A stretch of DNA of 64,000 nt from Lysinibacillus sphaericus (GTDB taxonomy: Bacteria > Bacillota > Bacilli > Bacillales_A > Planococcaceae). Shown in pieces: positions 18,369 to 27,568 of this stretch. A program made the position numbers and the translations under genes. The stretch spans positions 4,340,001 to 4,404,000 of the forward strand of contig NZ_CP015224.1 of the NCBI RefSeq assembly GCF_001629735.1, given 5' to 3'. Position 1 is the first letter of the stretch; every line of letters starts with the position of its first letter. A model generated the notes under the pieces. That model was given only the letters and a program-made list of their open reading frames with translations, was not told where the DNA came from and did not search any database.

Positions 18369-18410
18369 GGTTAGTTATAAGCTACTCTCAACAATGAAAG
18401 GAAGTTAATT

Positions 18411-19205
18411 ATGTCAGTACTAGAAATAGATCGTGTGGCGATTGGTTATTCCTCGACGCTCATTGTCAATGATTTAAGTGTGGAAATTCCAAAAGGGCAA
18501 ATCTCCACAATTATTGGACCGAATGGTTGTGGGAAATCTACTTTATTAAAGGCCGTGGCTCGTGTACTTCATACCCAAAATGGAGCTGTCTATTTAGATG
18601 GTAAAGCCATCCATCAATTAAAGACCAAGGAAGTTGCCAAAAGAATGGCTATTTTGCCTCAAACGGCAACAGCTCCAGGAGGCTTAACTGTATTTGAGTT
18701 GGTATCATATGGTCGCTTCCCTCATCAAGTCGGATTTGGCACATTACGCAAGGAAGACTATGAGTATATCCATTGGGCTATTGATGTGACAGGATTAAGG
18801 GATTTTAGTGATCGACCAATTGAAGCATTGTCGGGTGGCCAACGCCAAAGGGTGTGGATTGCCATGGCTTTAGCACAAGGCACCGATATTCTAGTACTGG
18901 ATGAACCAACCACATATTTAGATTTAGCCCATCAGCTAGATATTTTATTGCTGCTACAGAAGTTAAATAAAGAAGAAGGTCGAACAATAATCATGGTATT
19001 ACATGATTTGAATCATGCGTCACGATTCTCCCACTTTATCATGGCCATGAGAGACGGGAATTTAATGGTAGATGGAAGTCCAGAAAAAGTAATGACAAAG
19101 GAAAATTTACAAAGCGTTTTTAATATTGATGCTGAAATGGCTGTTTGTCCATATAGTAATAATCCAATCTGCCTATCCTATCAGCTATACGATATGAAGA
19201 AATAA
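18411..19205 (+). CDS. Iron-siderophore ABC importer, ATPase subunit (FecE/FepC type)
   Basis: 264 residues: Walker A GPNGCGKST (36-44), Q-loop at ILPQTA, signature LSGGQRQR, Walker B ILVLDEPTTYLD, and switch His in VLHDLN. This is the FecE/FhuC/YusV subfamily that energises FecCD-type permeases for ferric siderophore, heme or cobalamin uptake. The typical VSYGRFPHQ stretch supports the siderophore group. It lies directly before the two permease genes and has an AAAGGAAG site. YusV in B. subtilis is a shared siderophore ATPase; here the ATPase is dedicated by linkage. Confidence 0.95.
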   Translation: MSVLEIDRVAIGYSSTLIVNDLSVEIPKGQISTIIGPNGCGKSTLLKAVARVLHTQNGAVYLDGKAIHQLKTKEVAKRMAILPQTATAPGGLTVFELVSYGRFPHQVGFGTLRKEDYEYIHWAIDVTGLRDFSDRPIEALSGGQRQRVWIAMALAQGTDILVLDEPTTYLDLAHQLDILLLLQKLNKEEGRTIIMVLHDLNHASRFSHFIMAMRDGNLMVDGSPEKVMTKENLQSVFNIDAEMAVCPYSNNPICLSYQLYDMKK

Positions 19206-19251
19206 AATCTAGTCCGTATGTGTATTGGGAAGTTTATAAGGAGGAAATAGA

Positions 19252-20304
19252 ATGACTACGTCGACAGGAGTAGGAGAGCTCAACGATTTAGAGGAGCTAC
19301 AGAAACGATCTCATCCGATCCGTGGAGTAGTGGCTTTAATTGTAGGAGTAATTGGATTAATTTTAGCTATTGGCTTATCGATTTCTTTTGGTGCAGCAGA
19401 TATTTCACTAAGTACTGTTTGGACAGCAGTTACCCATTTTTCACCGGAATTAACGACACATCAAATTATTCATGATATTCGCTTACCACGAGTACTTGGG
19501 GCTGCTCTAGTAGGAGCAAGCTTTGCAGTAGCCGGGGCGATTATGCAAGGTATGACACGTAACCCATTAGCAGATTCAGGATTGTTAGGCTTGAACTCAG
19601 GAGCCGCATTTATGTTGGCCGTGTGCTTTGCCTTTTTCCCTGGTATGCCATATATATTTTTAATTTTATGGTCCTTTATAGGAGCAGGTCTTGGGGTGGC
19701 CATTGTTTATGGTATTGGGTCACTGTCTAAAGGTGGCTTAACACCAATGCGACTTGTTTTAGCAGGTGCGGCTGTTAGTGCATTGCTTGGAGCGCTAGGA
19801 GAAGGAATTGCCCTTTATTACCGTATTGGTCAAGACCTGGCCTTTTGGTATGCAGGTGGTGTCTCGGGAACAAAATGGAGCCATCTACAAATACTATCAC
19901 CTTGGATTCTTATTGCGATGATAGGAGCTCTTATCTTATCACGGTCAATCACTGTACTGAGCTTAGGGGAAGAAATTGCTGTTGGACTTGGTCAAAGAAC
20001 GGCTGTTGTGAAAATATGGGGCATGATTATTGTGTTAATTTTAGCAGGTGCAGCAGTTTCTGTTGTTGGAGCAGTTGGTTTTGTAGGCTTAATAGTTCCT
20101 CATTTAACGAGATACATAGTGGGTCATGATTATCGCTGGATTATCACATGTTCTTTAGTATATGGAGCATTGCTTGTTGTGTTAGCTGATTTAGTAGCAC
20201 GCATTATCAATCCACCTTATGAAACGCCGATTGGTGCTTTAATTGCCTTTATTGGTGTACCCTTCTTCCTTTATTTAGCGCGTAAAGGAGGGAAAGAGTT
20301 ATGA
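19252..20304 (+). CDS. FecCD-type siderophore permease, first subunit
   Basis: 350 residues with about nine or ten transmembrane segments, the BtuC/FecD fold. Typical motifs are RLPRVLGAALVGASFAVAG early in the protein, NPLADSGLLGLNSGA, and the GFVGLIVPHLTR coupling region that contacts the ATPase. It would form a heterodimeric channel with the product of the next gene, whose start overlaps its stop by four bases (ATGA), implying coupled translation in equal amounts. AAGGAGG precedes ATG 19252. Confidence 0.95.
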   Translation: MTTSTGVGELNDLEELQKRSHPIRGVVALIVGVIGLILAIGLSISFGAADISLSTVWTAVTHFSPELTTHQIIHDIRLPRVLGAALVGASFAVAGAIMQGMTRNPLADSGLLGLNSGAAFMLAVCFAFFPGMPYIFLILWSFIGAGLGVAIVYGIGSLSKGGLTPMRLVLAGAAVSALLGALGEGIALYYRIGQDLAFWYAGGVSGTKWSHLQILSPWILIAMIGALILSRSITVLSLGEEIAVGLGQRTAVVKIWGMIIVLILAGAAVSVVGAVGFVGLIVPHLTRYIVGHDYRWIITCSLVYGALLVVLADLVARIINPPYETPIGALIAFIGVPFFLYLARKGGKEL

Positions 20305-21335
20305 GTAACAGCTACTTAACACCAAGTCAGCAGAAAACAAGAAAGAAAAATTTTATCATCATTGCTACATTGCTTGTTTTAATCTTCGTTACCTTTGTGA
20401 TTAGTATGAATACTGGGGTGATTAAGCTAACGCCGTTGGAGGTTTTTAAGACTCTTTTTGGACAAGGAGATGCACAACAACAATTAATCTTATTTGAATT
20501 TAGGCTTCCACGAATTGTGATTGCTGTATTAGTGGGAATGGGCTTAGCTATTTCAGGGGCAATTTTACAAGGCGTTTCCAAAAATGCTTTAGCAGACCCA
20601 GGTATTTTAGGGATTAATGCTGGTGCTGGTCTTGCAGTTATGCTGTATATTTCATTTTTTCCAACAACGAAGGCAGCACCTGTTTATTTACTCCCTGTAC
20701 TTGCCTTTGTCGGAGCAGGCTTAACAGCAGTCCTAATTTATTCACTTTCTTATAAACGACACGAAGGTATTACACCGATGCGCTTAATTTTAACAGGGGT
20801 GGCTATAGCAGCCGGAATTAGCTCGGCAATGATTGTGCTAACACTACGGCTATCACCTGAAAATTATCAATTTGTGGCTACATGGCTGGCGGGGAGCATT
20901 TGGGGTTCAAATTGGAGATTTGTTCTCTCGCTGCTCCCATGGCTAGTGATCTTATTACCATTTGTTTATGCGAAATCGCGGGTATTAAACATTTTAAATT
21001 TAGGCGAATTAACAGCTGTTGGATTAGGTGCCTCGATTGAAAGAGAGCGCCGTTGGCTATTAGCGGCAGCTGTTGGTTTAGCAGGAGCTAGTGTTTCTGT
21101 AAGTGGTGGTATTGGCTTTGTAGGGCTTATTGCCCCACATTTGGCTCGCCAGCTGGTTGGAGCAAAGCATCAATTTCTACTTCCTGCGGCGGCATTATTG
21201 GGTGGTTTCCTCGTATTAATGGCTGATACGATAGGTCGTTCTATTCTCGAGCCTTCAGAAATTCCTGCAGGGATTGTAGTAGCCGTTATAGGCGCTCCTT
21301 ATTTCTTGTATTTATTAGCACGATTAAAGGAATAA
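20301..21335 (+). CDS. FecCD-type siderophore permease, second subunit
   Basis: 344 residues, same fold and motifs as the preceding gene: RLPRIVIAVLVGMGLAISG, NALADPGILGINAGAG and GFVGLIAPHLARQ. The gene overlaps its partner by four bases. Together with the ATPase at 18411 and a substrate-binding protein it makes a complete class III importer. The only binding protein in the operon is the C-terminal half of the AraC fusion. Which ferric chelate is carried is not visible. Confidence 0.95.
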   Translation: MSNSYLTPSQQKTRKKNFIIIATLLVLIFVTFVISMNTGVIKLTPLEVFKTLFGQGDAQQQLILFEFRLPRIVIAVLVGMGLAISGAILQGVSKNALADPGILGINAGAGLAVMLYISFFPTTKAAPVYLLPVLAFVGAGLTAVLIYSLSYKRHEGITPMRLILTGVAIAAGISSAMIVLTLRLSPENYQFVATWLAGSIWGSNWRFVLSLLPWLVILLPFVYAKSRVLNILNLGELTAVGLGASIERERRWLLAAAVGLAGASVSVSGGIGFVGLIAPHLARQLVGAKHQFLLPAAALLGGFLVLMADTIGRSILEPSEIPAGIVVAVIGAPYFLYLLARLKE

Positions 21336-21427
21336 ATAGTGAAGGTACCTTGGTGAACAATAAAAGTGTATGAGCCGAGTGCAAGTAATTATTGACGGAA
21401 TTAAGATGAAGGGGATGGAATGTAAAA

Positions 21428-22477
21428 ATGGAGAACGAACTCTATGATGTAACGATTGTTGGCGGTGGCCCAGCAGGTCTCTATACAGCCTTTTATAGTG
21501 GGATGCGAGATTTAAAAACGAAAATTATCGAGTATAGCTCTCAGCTTGGTGGTCGTATGTTAATTTATCCCGAAAAAATGATTTGGGACGTTGGTGGAGT
21601 TACCCCTATTTTAGGTGGACAGCTCATCAAACAGCTTGTTGAACAAGCCCAAACCTTCGATCCAACAATTATATTAAATCAAAAGGTGGAAGGATTAGAA
21701 AAGCAACCAGATGGAACATTTATTTTAACGTCCTCAACGGGTGAAAAGCATTTTTCCAAAACAGTGATTTTGGCGGTTGGTTATGGCGTTCTGACGATGC
21801 AAAAGCTTGAAATAGAAGGAGCAGATCGCTATGAAGTAACTAATTTACACTACACTGTACAGGAATTAGAGATTTTTCGGAATAAACATGTCTTAATTTC
21901 AGGTGGTGGTAATTCAGCTGTCGATTGGGCGAATGAGTTAGAGCCGATTGCAGCAAGTGTGACGATCGTTCATCGTCGTGAGGACTTTGGTGGTCATGAA
22001 AAGAACGTTTTACGGATGAAGGAATCCTCCGTATGTGTAAAAACACCATTTGAAGTAGTGCAATTACATAGTGATGGGGATTTAATACAGTCTGTATCGA
22101 TTATGAATAAAGAGACGAATGAGATAGAGCGAGTTGAAGTAGATGCCGTTATTGTGAACCATGGCTTAAAATGTGATTATGGTGCACTAGAAGAATGGGG
22201 ATTACATATTAAAGATGGTGTGGCACTCGTCAATGAAAAGAGGGAAACTAATATAGAAGGAATCTATGGTGCAGGTGATTTTATTGATCATCCAAGTAAA
22301 GTTAGGTTAATAGCAGGTGCCTTTACAGATGGAATATTAGCGTTAAATAGTGCAAAGCTATTAATAGAACCTGATGCACCAAAGGTTGCTTATGTGTCTT
22401 CTCATAATATCCGATTCAAAGAGCGAAATGAAAAAATAGGGTTACAAGACAATGATTATCGAGAAGTTCGAGGATAA
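21428..22477 (+). CDS. Type-2 ferredoxin/flavodoxin-NADP+ reductase (YcgT/YumC family)
   Basis: 349-residue flavoprotein related to thioredoxin reductase: FAD-binding GGGPAGL near the N-terminus, NADPH-binding [10 protein letters not shown], and GAGDF at the C-terminal FAD site. It lacks the CxxC dithiol of thioredoxin reductase, which marks it as ferredoxin-NADP reductase type. In B. subtilis, YcgT belongs to this family and is reported as Fur-regulated; its relative YumC is the housekeeping enzyme. In this operon it probably provides electrons for reductive release of iron from the imported ferric siderophore. It lies 92 bases after the permease; the operon end has no strong terminator. Confidence 0.9.
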   Translation: MENELYDVTIVGGGPAGLYTAFYSGMRDLKTKIIEYSSQLGGRMLIYPEKMIWDVGGVTPILGGQLIKQLVEQAQTFDPTIILNQKVEGLEKQPDGTFILTSSTGEKHFSKTVILAVGYGVLTMQKLEIEGADRYEVTNLHYTVQELEIFRNKHVLISGGGNSAVDWANELEPIAASVTIVHRREDFGGHEKNVLRMKESSVCVKTPFEVVQLHSDGDLIQSVSIMNKETNEIERVEVDAVIVNHGLKCDYGALEEWGLHIKDGVALVNEKRETNIEGIYGAGDFIDHPSKVRLIAGAFTDGILALNSAKLLIEPDAPKVAYVSSHNIRFKERNEKIGLQDNDYREVRG

Positions 22478-22511
22478 AAACGATGGATATCTTTCTTTTG
22501 ATATTTTTTTC

Positions 22512-22541
22512 TTGAAAATAATAAAACGACTATGCTATACT
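22512..22541 (+). promoter_or_regulatory. Promoter of rpmE
   Basis: TTGAAA (22512-22517), 18 bases, TATACT (22536-22541), with TGC directly before the -10 (extended -10). The roughly 110-base leader that follows (22549-22659) may be a ribosomal-protein leader; I could not resolve its structure by eye. Confidence 0.7.
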
Positions 22542-22659
22542 TCTTAGGTATGCAACGTGTACATATATAGCTGATGGTTTCACTCATATTCGGGCTATGT
22601 AAGGTACAGTTCGATAATACTCTGTTCCAGATGGTTCAGGGCGAGAGGAGAAAACGAAT

Positions 22660-22863
22660 ATGAAACAAGGAATTCATCCAGACTACAAAGAAGCAACAGT
22701 AACTTGCTCTTGTGGGAACACTTTCAAAACTGGTTCAGTAAAAGAAAACATCGTTGTCGAGTTCTGCAACGAATGTCACCCATTCTATACTGGCCGTCAA
22801 AAATTCGCGTCTACTGATGGTCGCGTGGATCGTTTCAACAAAAAATACGGTCTTAAAAACTAA
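22660..22863 (+). CDS. rpmE: 50S ribosomal protein L31, zinc-binding type
   Basis: 67 residues. Four cysteines (Cys16, Cys18, Cys36, Cys39) make the zinc site, so this is the C+ form used when zinc is plentiful, as opposed to the zinc-free paralogue YtiA/RpmEB. The [10 protein letters not shown] motif is diagnostic. It has its own promoter and a strong terminator, and the B. subtilis order rho-rpmE-tdk-prfA is kept except for the iron operon in front. GCGAGAGGAG precedes ATG 22660. Confidence 0.97.
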   Translation: MKQGIHPDYKEATVTCSCGNTFKTGSVKENIVVEFCNECHPFYTGRQKFASTDGRVDRFNKKYGLKN

Positions 22864-22872
22864 TGTTAGTTT

Positions 22873-22909
22873 AATACCTGCCAAGCATGTGCTTGGCAGG
22901 TATTTTTTT
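22873..22909 (+). terminator. Strong terminator after rpmE
   Basis: Perfect 15-bp stem AATACCTGCCAAGCA (22873-22887) / TGCTTGGCAGGTATT (22890-22904) followed by T residues. Confidence 0.93.
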
Positions 22910-22979
22910 CAGTAAATATGACACGTTGATGCAAGTCTTTTCAAAATACAGATCGACCAAAAGAAAGGGAGAAGACAGT

Positions 22980-23552
22980 ATGGCGCAGCTATATTTTAAA
23001 CATGGTGCAATGAATAGTGGAAAATCAATAGAGATTTTAAAAGTTGCCCATAATTACGAAGAACAGCAGAAACCTGTAATGATGTTTACATCAGGTTTAG
23101 ATACACGTGATGAGGTTGGCTTTGTTTCTAGTCGAGTAGGTTTAAGACAGCAAGCCATTCCTGTTTATGAAGATACAAATATTTTTGAGCTTGTGCAAAA
23201 CAATGCGGTTAAACCATACTGTGTACTTGTGGATGAAGTTCAATTTTTAAAAAAAGCTCATGTTTTACAACTAGCTAACATTGTGGATGAATTAGATATT
23301 CCAGTTATGGGCTTTGGCTTAAAAAATGATTTTCAAAATGAGCTGTTCGAAGGCAGCCAATACATGCTTACATATGCAGATAAAATTGAAGAAATGAAAA
23401 CCATTTGTTGGTTCTGTCATAAAAAAGCAACGATGAATTTACGAGTAGATGGAAATGGACAGCCTGTATATACGGGAGATCAAATTCAAATTGGTGGAAA
23501 CGATTCCTATTATCCTGTATGTCGAAAATGTCATGCTCATCCTTCGCTATAA
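22980..23552 (+). CDS. tdk: Thymidine kinase
   Basis: Salvage enzyme phosphorylating thymidine with ATP; cytosolic type II TK of 190 residues. P-loop GAMNSGKS is at residues 9-16, the lid and dThd-binding region are in the middle, and a C-terminal structural zinc is held by two Cys pairs (CWFC and CRKCH). I use ATG 22980, which follows AAGGGAG and gives the usual N-terminus; the frame extends upstream to 22887 inside the rpmE terminator, which is not plausible as a start. Confidence 0.96.
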   Translation: MAQLYFKHGAMNSGKSIEILKVAHNYEEQQKPVMMFTSGLDTRDEVGFVSSRVGLRQQAIPVYEDTNIFELVQNNAVKPYCVLVDEVQFLKKAHVLQLANIVDELDIPVMGFGLKNDFQNELFEGSQYMLTYADKIEEMKTICWFCHKKATMNLRVDGNGQPVYTGDQIQIGGNDSYYPVCRKCHAHPSL

Positions 23553-23707
23553 TGGAGGACTAAGAAAAAGTGGCGTAGATGCGAAAAGTTTTTTATACTA
23601 AGTAGTGGACATAAACATTGTAAATAACCATTATGCATTAGCGTAATTTTAATGGAGAGCTCTTGAAAAATAGGAGCAATTTAAGAAACTAAATTGAGGT
23701 GAAATCC

Positions 23708-24784
23708 ATGTTTGATCGATTACAAGCAGTGGAGGATCGCTATGAAAGGCTGACAGAGCTTTTAAGCGACCCAGATATTGTTAATGACAGTAAGAAATTA
23801 CGTGAATATTCGAAGGAACAATCAGATATCCAAGAAACTGTGGATACGTATCGTGAATATAAAAATGTCAAAGAGCAATTAGTAGATACACGTGAAATGT
23901 TAGATAGCGAAAAAGATCCTGATATGCATGAAATGGTAAAGGAAGAATTTAACCTATTAAAAGCTCAGCAGGAAGAACTTGAAGAACGTTTACGTATTTT
24001 ATTAATTCCCAAAGATCCTAATGATAATAAGAACGTTATTATGGAAATTCGTGGAGCAGCTGGCGGAGATGAGGCAAATATTTTTGCGGGTGATTTATTC
24101 CGCATGTATTCTCGTTATGCAGAAACACAAGGCTGGAAAATTGATATTATGGAAGCCACTCCAAACCCGATGGGCGGCTATAAAGAAGTAATCTTTATGA
24201 TTAACGGACAAGGTGCTTATTCAAAGTTCAAATTTGAAAATGGTGCCCACCGTGTACAACGTGTACCAGCTACCGAATCACAAGGACGTATCCATACATC
24301 TACAGCAACAGTAGCCTGTTTACCTGAGGTAGAGGAAGTAGACGTTGAAATTCATGAAAAAGACATTCGTGTAGACACATTCGCATCTTCAGGTGCAGGT
24401 GGTCAATCCGTAAATACAACGATGTCTGCGGTCCGTATGACCCATTTACCAACAGGTGTTGTAGTTTCCATGCAGGATGAGCGTTCGCAAATTAAAAACC
24501 GTGAAAAGGCAATGAAAATTTTACGCGCTCGTGTAGCAGATATGTATATGCAAGAGGCACAAAAAGAGATCGATGCCACACGTAAGTCTGCTGTGGGTTC
24601 TGGTGATCGCTCTGAGCGAATTCGCACATACAATTATCCACAAAACCGTGTAACAGACCACCGTATTGGGTTAACAATTCAAAAGCTAGATCAAATCGTC
24701 GAGGGTAGATTGGACGAAATTATCGATACGCTTATTTTAGAAGAACAAGCATCGAAGCTAGAGCGTTTAAATGATGACTTATAA
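23708..24784 (+). CDS. prfA: Peptide chain release factor 1
   Basis: Reads UAG and UAA stop codons and triggers peptide release. 358 residues: N-terminal helical domain, the PAT-type codon-recognition tripeptide (VPATES), and the universal GGQ at 231-233, whose Gln is methylated by PrmC encoded next door. The GGQ loop is GAGGQ. Start ATG 23708 sits six bases after GAGGTG; an in-frame GTG at 23699 overlaps that site. It overlaps prmC by 14 bases. Confidence 0.97.
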   Translation: MFDRLQAVEDRYERLTELLSDPDIVNDSKKLREYSKEQSDIQETVDTYREYKNVKEQLVDTREMLDSEKDPDMHEMVKEEFNLLKAQQEELEERLRILLIPKDPNDNKNVIMEIRGAAGGDEANIFAGDLFRMYSRYAETQGWKIDIMEATPNPMGGYKEVIFMINGQGAYSKFKFENGAHRVQRVPATESQGRIHTSTATVACLPEVEEVDVEIHEKDIRVDTFASSGAGGQSVNTTMSAVRMTHLPTGVVVSMQDERSQIKNREKAMKILRARVADMYMQEAQKEIDATRKSAVGSGDRSERIRTYNYPQNRVTDHRIGLTIQKLDQIVEGRLDEIIDTLILEEQASKLERLNDDL

Positions 24785-25631
24785 AAATGTGATGGAGGCC
24801 CTTGAGTGGGCTTCTTCTTTTTTAGTGGATAATGGTCGGGAGCAAACTGCGGCACGTATTGTTATGCAGCATATACTTGGTACAAGCTATTCAGAGGTTA
24901 TGCTACATTTACAGGATAAATTAACAGAAGCACAGCAAGTAAAATTTAAAGCCCTTATAGAGGAACATGTCAATGGTCGCCCAGTTCAGTATTGTGTGGG
25001 AAGTGAGGAGTTTTATGGTCGTTCATTTATCGTCGATGAATCAGTATTAATTCCTCGACCGGAAACGGAAGAACTGATTCTTGGCACTATCAATCGTATG
25101 ACTAAACTATTTCAACACCAAGCATTGAAGGTAGCTGATATAGGTACAGGCAGTGGTGCTATTGCCATTTCAATGAAGCTGGAGTGTCCTACGTTAACGG
25201 TCGTAGCTACTGATTTATCTGAAGCTGCATTAGCGACAGCACAAAAAAATGCACAGAGATTAGAGGCTAATATTGATTTTAGGCTGGGAGATTTAACTGC
25301 TCCGCTCGCAGGTGAGAAGTTTGATATTGTTTTATCGAACCCTCCCTATATCGCTTTTGAAGAGGCGCAGGCTATGTCGGATGTTGTATTAAAGCATGAG
25401 CCTCATAGCGCGTTATTTGCTGAGGAAGATGGTCTTATTTTATATCGACAATTAGCAGAGCAATTGCCAGCGTATATGAATAGACCAGCATTAATTGGGT
25501 TAGAAATCGGTTATACACAAGGTGAAAAAGTAGCAAAGTTCTTTCAAGATAGTTTTCCACAGGCTACGATTTCGATAGAAAAAGATATTAATGGTAAACC
25601 GCGAATGATTTTTTGTGAGATTCATGTATAA
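24771..25631 (+). CDS. prmC: Release factor glutamine methyltransferase
   Basis: N5-methylates the GGQ glutamine of release factors using S-adenosylmethionine. 286 residues: an N-terminal helical recognition domain and a Rossmann methyltransferase domain with the SAM-binding [11 protein letters not shown] region and the NPPY catalytic motif at 190-193. It starts within the last codons of prfA (ATGATG at 24771), so the enzyme and its substrate are translationally coupled. Its stop codon overlaps the -35 box of the predicted sigma-F promoter of spoIIR. Confidence 0.95.
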   Translation: MMTYKNVMEALEWASSFLVDNGREQTAARIVMQHILGTSYSEVMLHLQDKLTEAQQVKFKALIEEHVNGRPVQYCVGSEEFYGRSFIVDESVLIPRPETEELILGTINRMTKLFQHQALKVADIGTGSGAIAISMKLECPTLTVVATDLSEAALATAQKNAQRLEANIDFRLGDLTAPLAGEKFDIVLSNPPYIAFEEAQAMSDVVLKHEPHSALFAEEDGLILYRQLAEQLPAYMNRPALIGLEIGYTQGEKVAKFFQDSFPQATISIEKDINGKPRMIFCEIHV

Positions 25632-25655
25632 AGTGTCTTCATCTTGCCAACAATG
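25626..25655 (+). promoter_or_regulatory. Sigma-F promoter candidate for spoIIR
   Basis: GTATA (25626-25630) fits the sigma-F -35 GYWTA, then 15 bases, then GCCAACAATG (25646-25655), matching 8 of 10 positions of GGNRANANTW. It overlaps the prmC stop codon. spoIIR is an established sigma-F target in B. subtilis. Confidence 0.6.
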
Positions 25656-25675
25656 TTGAGCAAGGAGGGATTTAC

Positions 25676-26266
25676 ATGTTAAATGAATACAAGATTATTA
25701 GATTACCTAAACAAAATATCTTTCTAGCGTTTGCTAGATTAGTAGTAGTGGCCATTGCTTTACAGCTATGTGTTTTATATATTCCATCATTAGTAGGTTT
25801 TGCAAAAGAGGCTACTAATCAAGAACAAGAAAAAGATTTTAGAATTCGTGTAATTGCTAATAGCAATACAGCACAAGATCAGCATGTGAAAGAGCAGCTT
25901 GTTGAAGAATTAAAACCCTATTTTATGCAAGTAGTATCTGCAGGTGTTGCAGGGAATGAGCAAATTCAAACGTTAAAGCAACAAATTGAAACAGAATTAA
26001 GCAAAAATTATCCACAGATAGATACACAGGTAGTGGTTGGGGATAACTTATTTCCGCCTAAAAGACAGGGAGCGGTATTATATCCACAAAATGTGTATCA
26101 CTCCATTGTAGTTAAAATTGGTGATGCGCGTGGTGATAACTGGTGGTGCAGTATATTCCCATCCATTTGCGAGCCCGAAAAAGAAGAAGTAAAAGCAGAA
26201 GAACCAGAAGAGGAAGAGCAAGTAACATTCTTTATTTGGGAATGGATTAAAGGACTTTTTGCATGA
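25676..26266 (+). CDS. spoIIR: Stage II sporulation protein R
   Basis: Forespore-made signalling protein secreted into the intermembrane space, where it activates SpoIIGA to process pro-sigma-E in the mother cell. 196 residues: an N-terminal hydrophobic export segment (about 15-37), then the SpoIIR domain with the typical RVIANSNTAQDQ, and VYHSIVVKIGDARGDNWWC. The C-terminus is unusually acidic (EEEVKAEEPEEEEQ), a variable tail. Start ATG 25676 follows AAGGAGGG. Timing is explained by the sigma-F promoter candidate just upstream. B. subtilis has ywlA and ywlB after it; they are missing here. Confidence 0.94.
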   Translation: MLNEYKIIRLPKQNIFLAFARLVVVAIALQLCVLYIPSLVGFAKEATNQEQEKDFRIRVIANSNTAQDQHVKEQLVEELKPYFMQVVSAGVAGNEQIQTLKQQIETELSKNYPQIDTQVVVGDNLFPPKRQGAVLYPQNVYHSIVVKIGDARGDNWWCSIFPSICEPEKEEVKAEEPEEEEQVTFFIWEWIKGLFA

Positions 26267-26267
26267 A

Positions 26268-26330
26268 TTGTTCACAAATTCAGATAACTTATGCACATTT
26301 TTTAAGCAGTTATAAACAATTTGTGGATAA
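26268..26330 (+). promoter_or_regulatory. Cluster of DnaA boxes before ywlC
   Basis: Within 63 bases: TTGTTCACA (26268-26276, two changes), TTATGCACA (26289-26297, fits TTATNCACA), TTATAAACA (26310-26318, two changes) and, on the other strand, TTATCCACA read from 26330 to 26322 (perfect). The region is intergenic. Such a cluster at ywlC is described in B. subtilis as a DnaA-titrating site. Confidence 0.65.
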
Positions 26331-26367
26331 TTCAGTAAGAATCAATAAATGAAGGTAGGTTTTAAAC

Positions 26368-27402
26368 ATGGAAACCGTTTGCAAGGTTGTGGACAGTAAT
26401 GTGAATAGTCAAATAAATTATACACAAGCTGTGGATATCTTAAATGCGGGAGAGGTAGTAGCATTTCCGACAGAAACGGTTTATGGGCTGGGTGCTGTTG
26501 CAACAAATGATACGGCAGTGAAGAAGATATTTGAAGCGAAGGGCCGCCCTTCAGATAACCCTTTAATTGTTCATGTTGGTACAAAAGAGGAAGTAACGAA
26601 CTATATAGAACATATTTCTGAAATAGCCAAACAATGCATCGATTTATTTTGGCCAGGACCGTTAACGCTTGTAATGCCTGCTAAACCAAATGTGCTGGCT
26701 CAAAGTGTAACGGCTGGATTATCGACTGTCGGCATCCGTATGCCAGACCACCCAGTAGCACTTGCCTTATTACAGCAGCTTCAAAAACCACTTGCTGCGC
26801 CAAGTGCTAATCGTAGTGGTAAGCCGAGTCCAACAGAAGCTATCCATGTTTTAGATGATTTGGGAGGGTACATACCTTATATTTTGGATGGAGGTTCCAC
26901 AGGCATTGGGTTAGAATCCACTGTATTAGATGTGACACACGAGCCTCCAGTAATTTTACGTCCGGGTGGCATTACGAAGGAGATACTTGAAGCAACAATT
27001 GGTCCGGTTATTCAACCAACCAAAATAGAGCAGAAACTAGAAGAGACACCAAAGGCTCCAGGCATGAAATATACACATTATGCACCAAATGCGCCGGTAT
27101 ACTTAATCAATTGCCATGATGGGGAAGTAAGCGAAGCTGTTCAACAATTACAGCAGCAAGGACATGAAGTAGCACTTCTTGCACCTCAAAATTTCCAACA
27201 TATTAAAGCTGATTTTTACTTCTCAGTAGGTGAAGAGGGAAGTAAAGAAGACATGGGTGCTTCGTTATACCATGCACTTAGAGCATGTGATAAAACAACA
27301 GCTACCGTTATTTTAGCTACGACAACTTCGACGGAAGGCGTAGGGGCAGCTATTATGAATAGGCTTGAAAAGGCTTCAGGAGGCAAATGGTATTCATTGT
27401 AA
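26368..27402 (+). CDS. ywlC: L-threonylcarbamoyladenylate synthase (Sua5/YwlC)
   Basis: First step of the tRNA t6A37 modification: threonine, bicarbonate and ATP give threonylcarbamoyl-AMP. 344 residues with the YrdC catalytic domain (about 15-210; FPTETVYGLGA, KGRPSDNPL and SANRSGKPSPT are the binding motifs) and the smaller C-terminal Sua5 domain (about 235-340), so it is the long Sua5 type rather than TsaC. The PGMKYTHYAP linker motif that closes the active site is present. ATG 26368 follows GAAGGTAGG. A strong terminator follows. Confidence 0.95.
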   Translation: METVCKVVDSNVNSQINYTQAVDILNAGEVVAFPTETVYGLGAVATNDTAVKKIFEAKGRPSDNPLIVHVGTKEEVTNYIEHISEIAKQCIDLFWPGPLTLVMPAKPNVLAQSVTAGLSTVGIRMPDHPVALALLQQLQKPLAAPSANRSGKPSPTEAIHVLDDLGGYIPYILDGGSTGIGLESTVLDVTHEPPVILRPGGITKEILEATIGPVIQPTKIEQKLEETPKAPGMKYTHYAPNAPVYLINCHDGEVSEAVQQLQQQGHEVALLAPQNFQHIKADFYFSVGEEGSKEDMGASLYHALRACDKTTATVILATTTSTEGVGAAIMNRLEKASGGKWYSL

Positions 27403-27414
27403 ATAAAAATGAGT

Positions 27415-27459
27415 GACAAAAGACATTAATAAATTTACATGTCTTTTGTCCTTTTTTTA
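27415..27459 (+). terminator. Terminator after ywlC
   Basis: GACAAAAGACAT (27415-27426) / ATGTCTTTTGTC (27439-27450), perfect 12-bp stem, followed by a T run. Confidence 0.9.
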
Positions 27460-27568
27460 TAGGCAGGGATCCTCTTTATAAAAAGGAAAATCTTATGTGG
27501 ACAAATATGATAATAATGTATTTTCGAGCATAAAATGATAATATATTAGGGAGAGAAGGAGTGTATTC

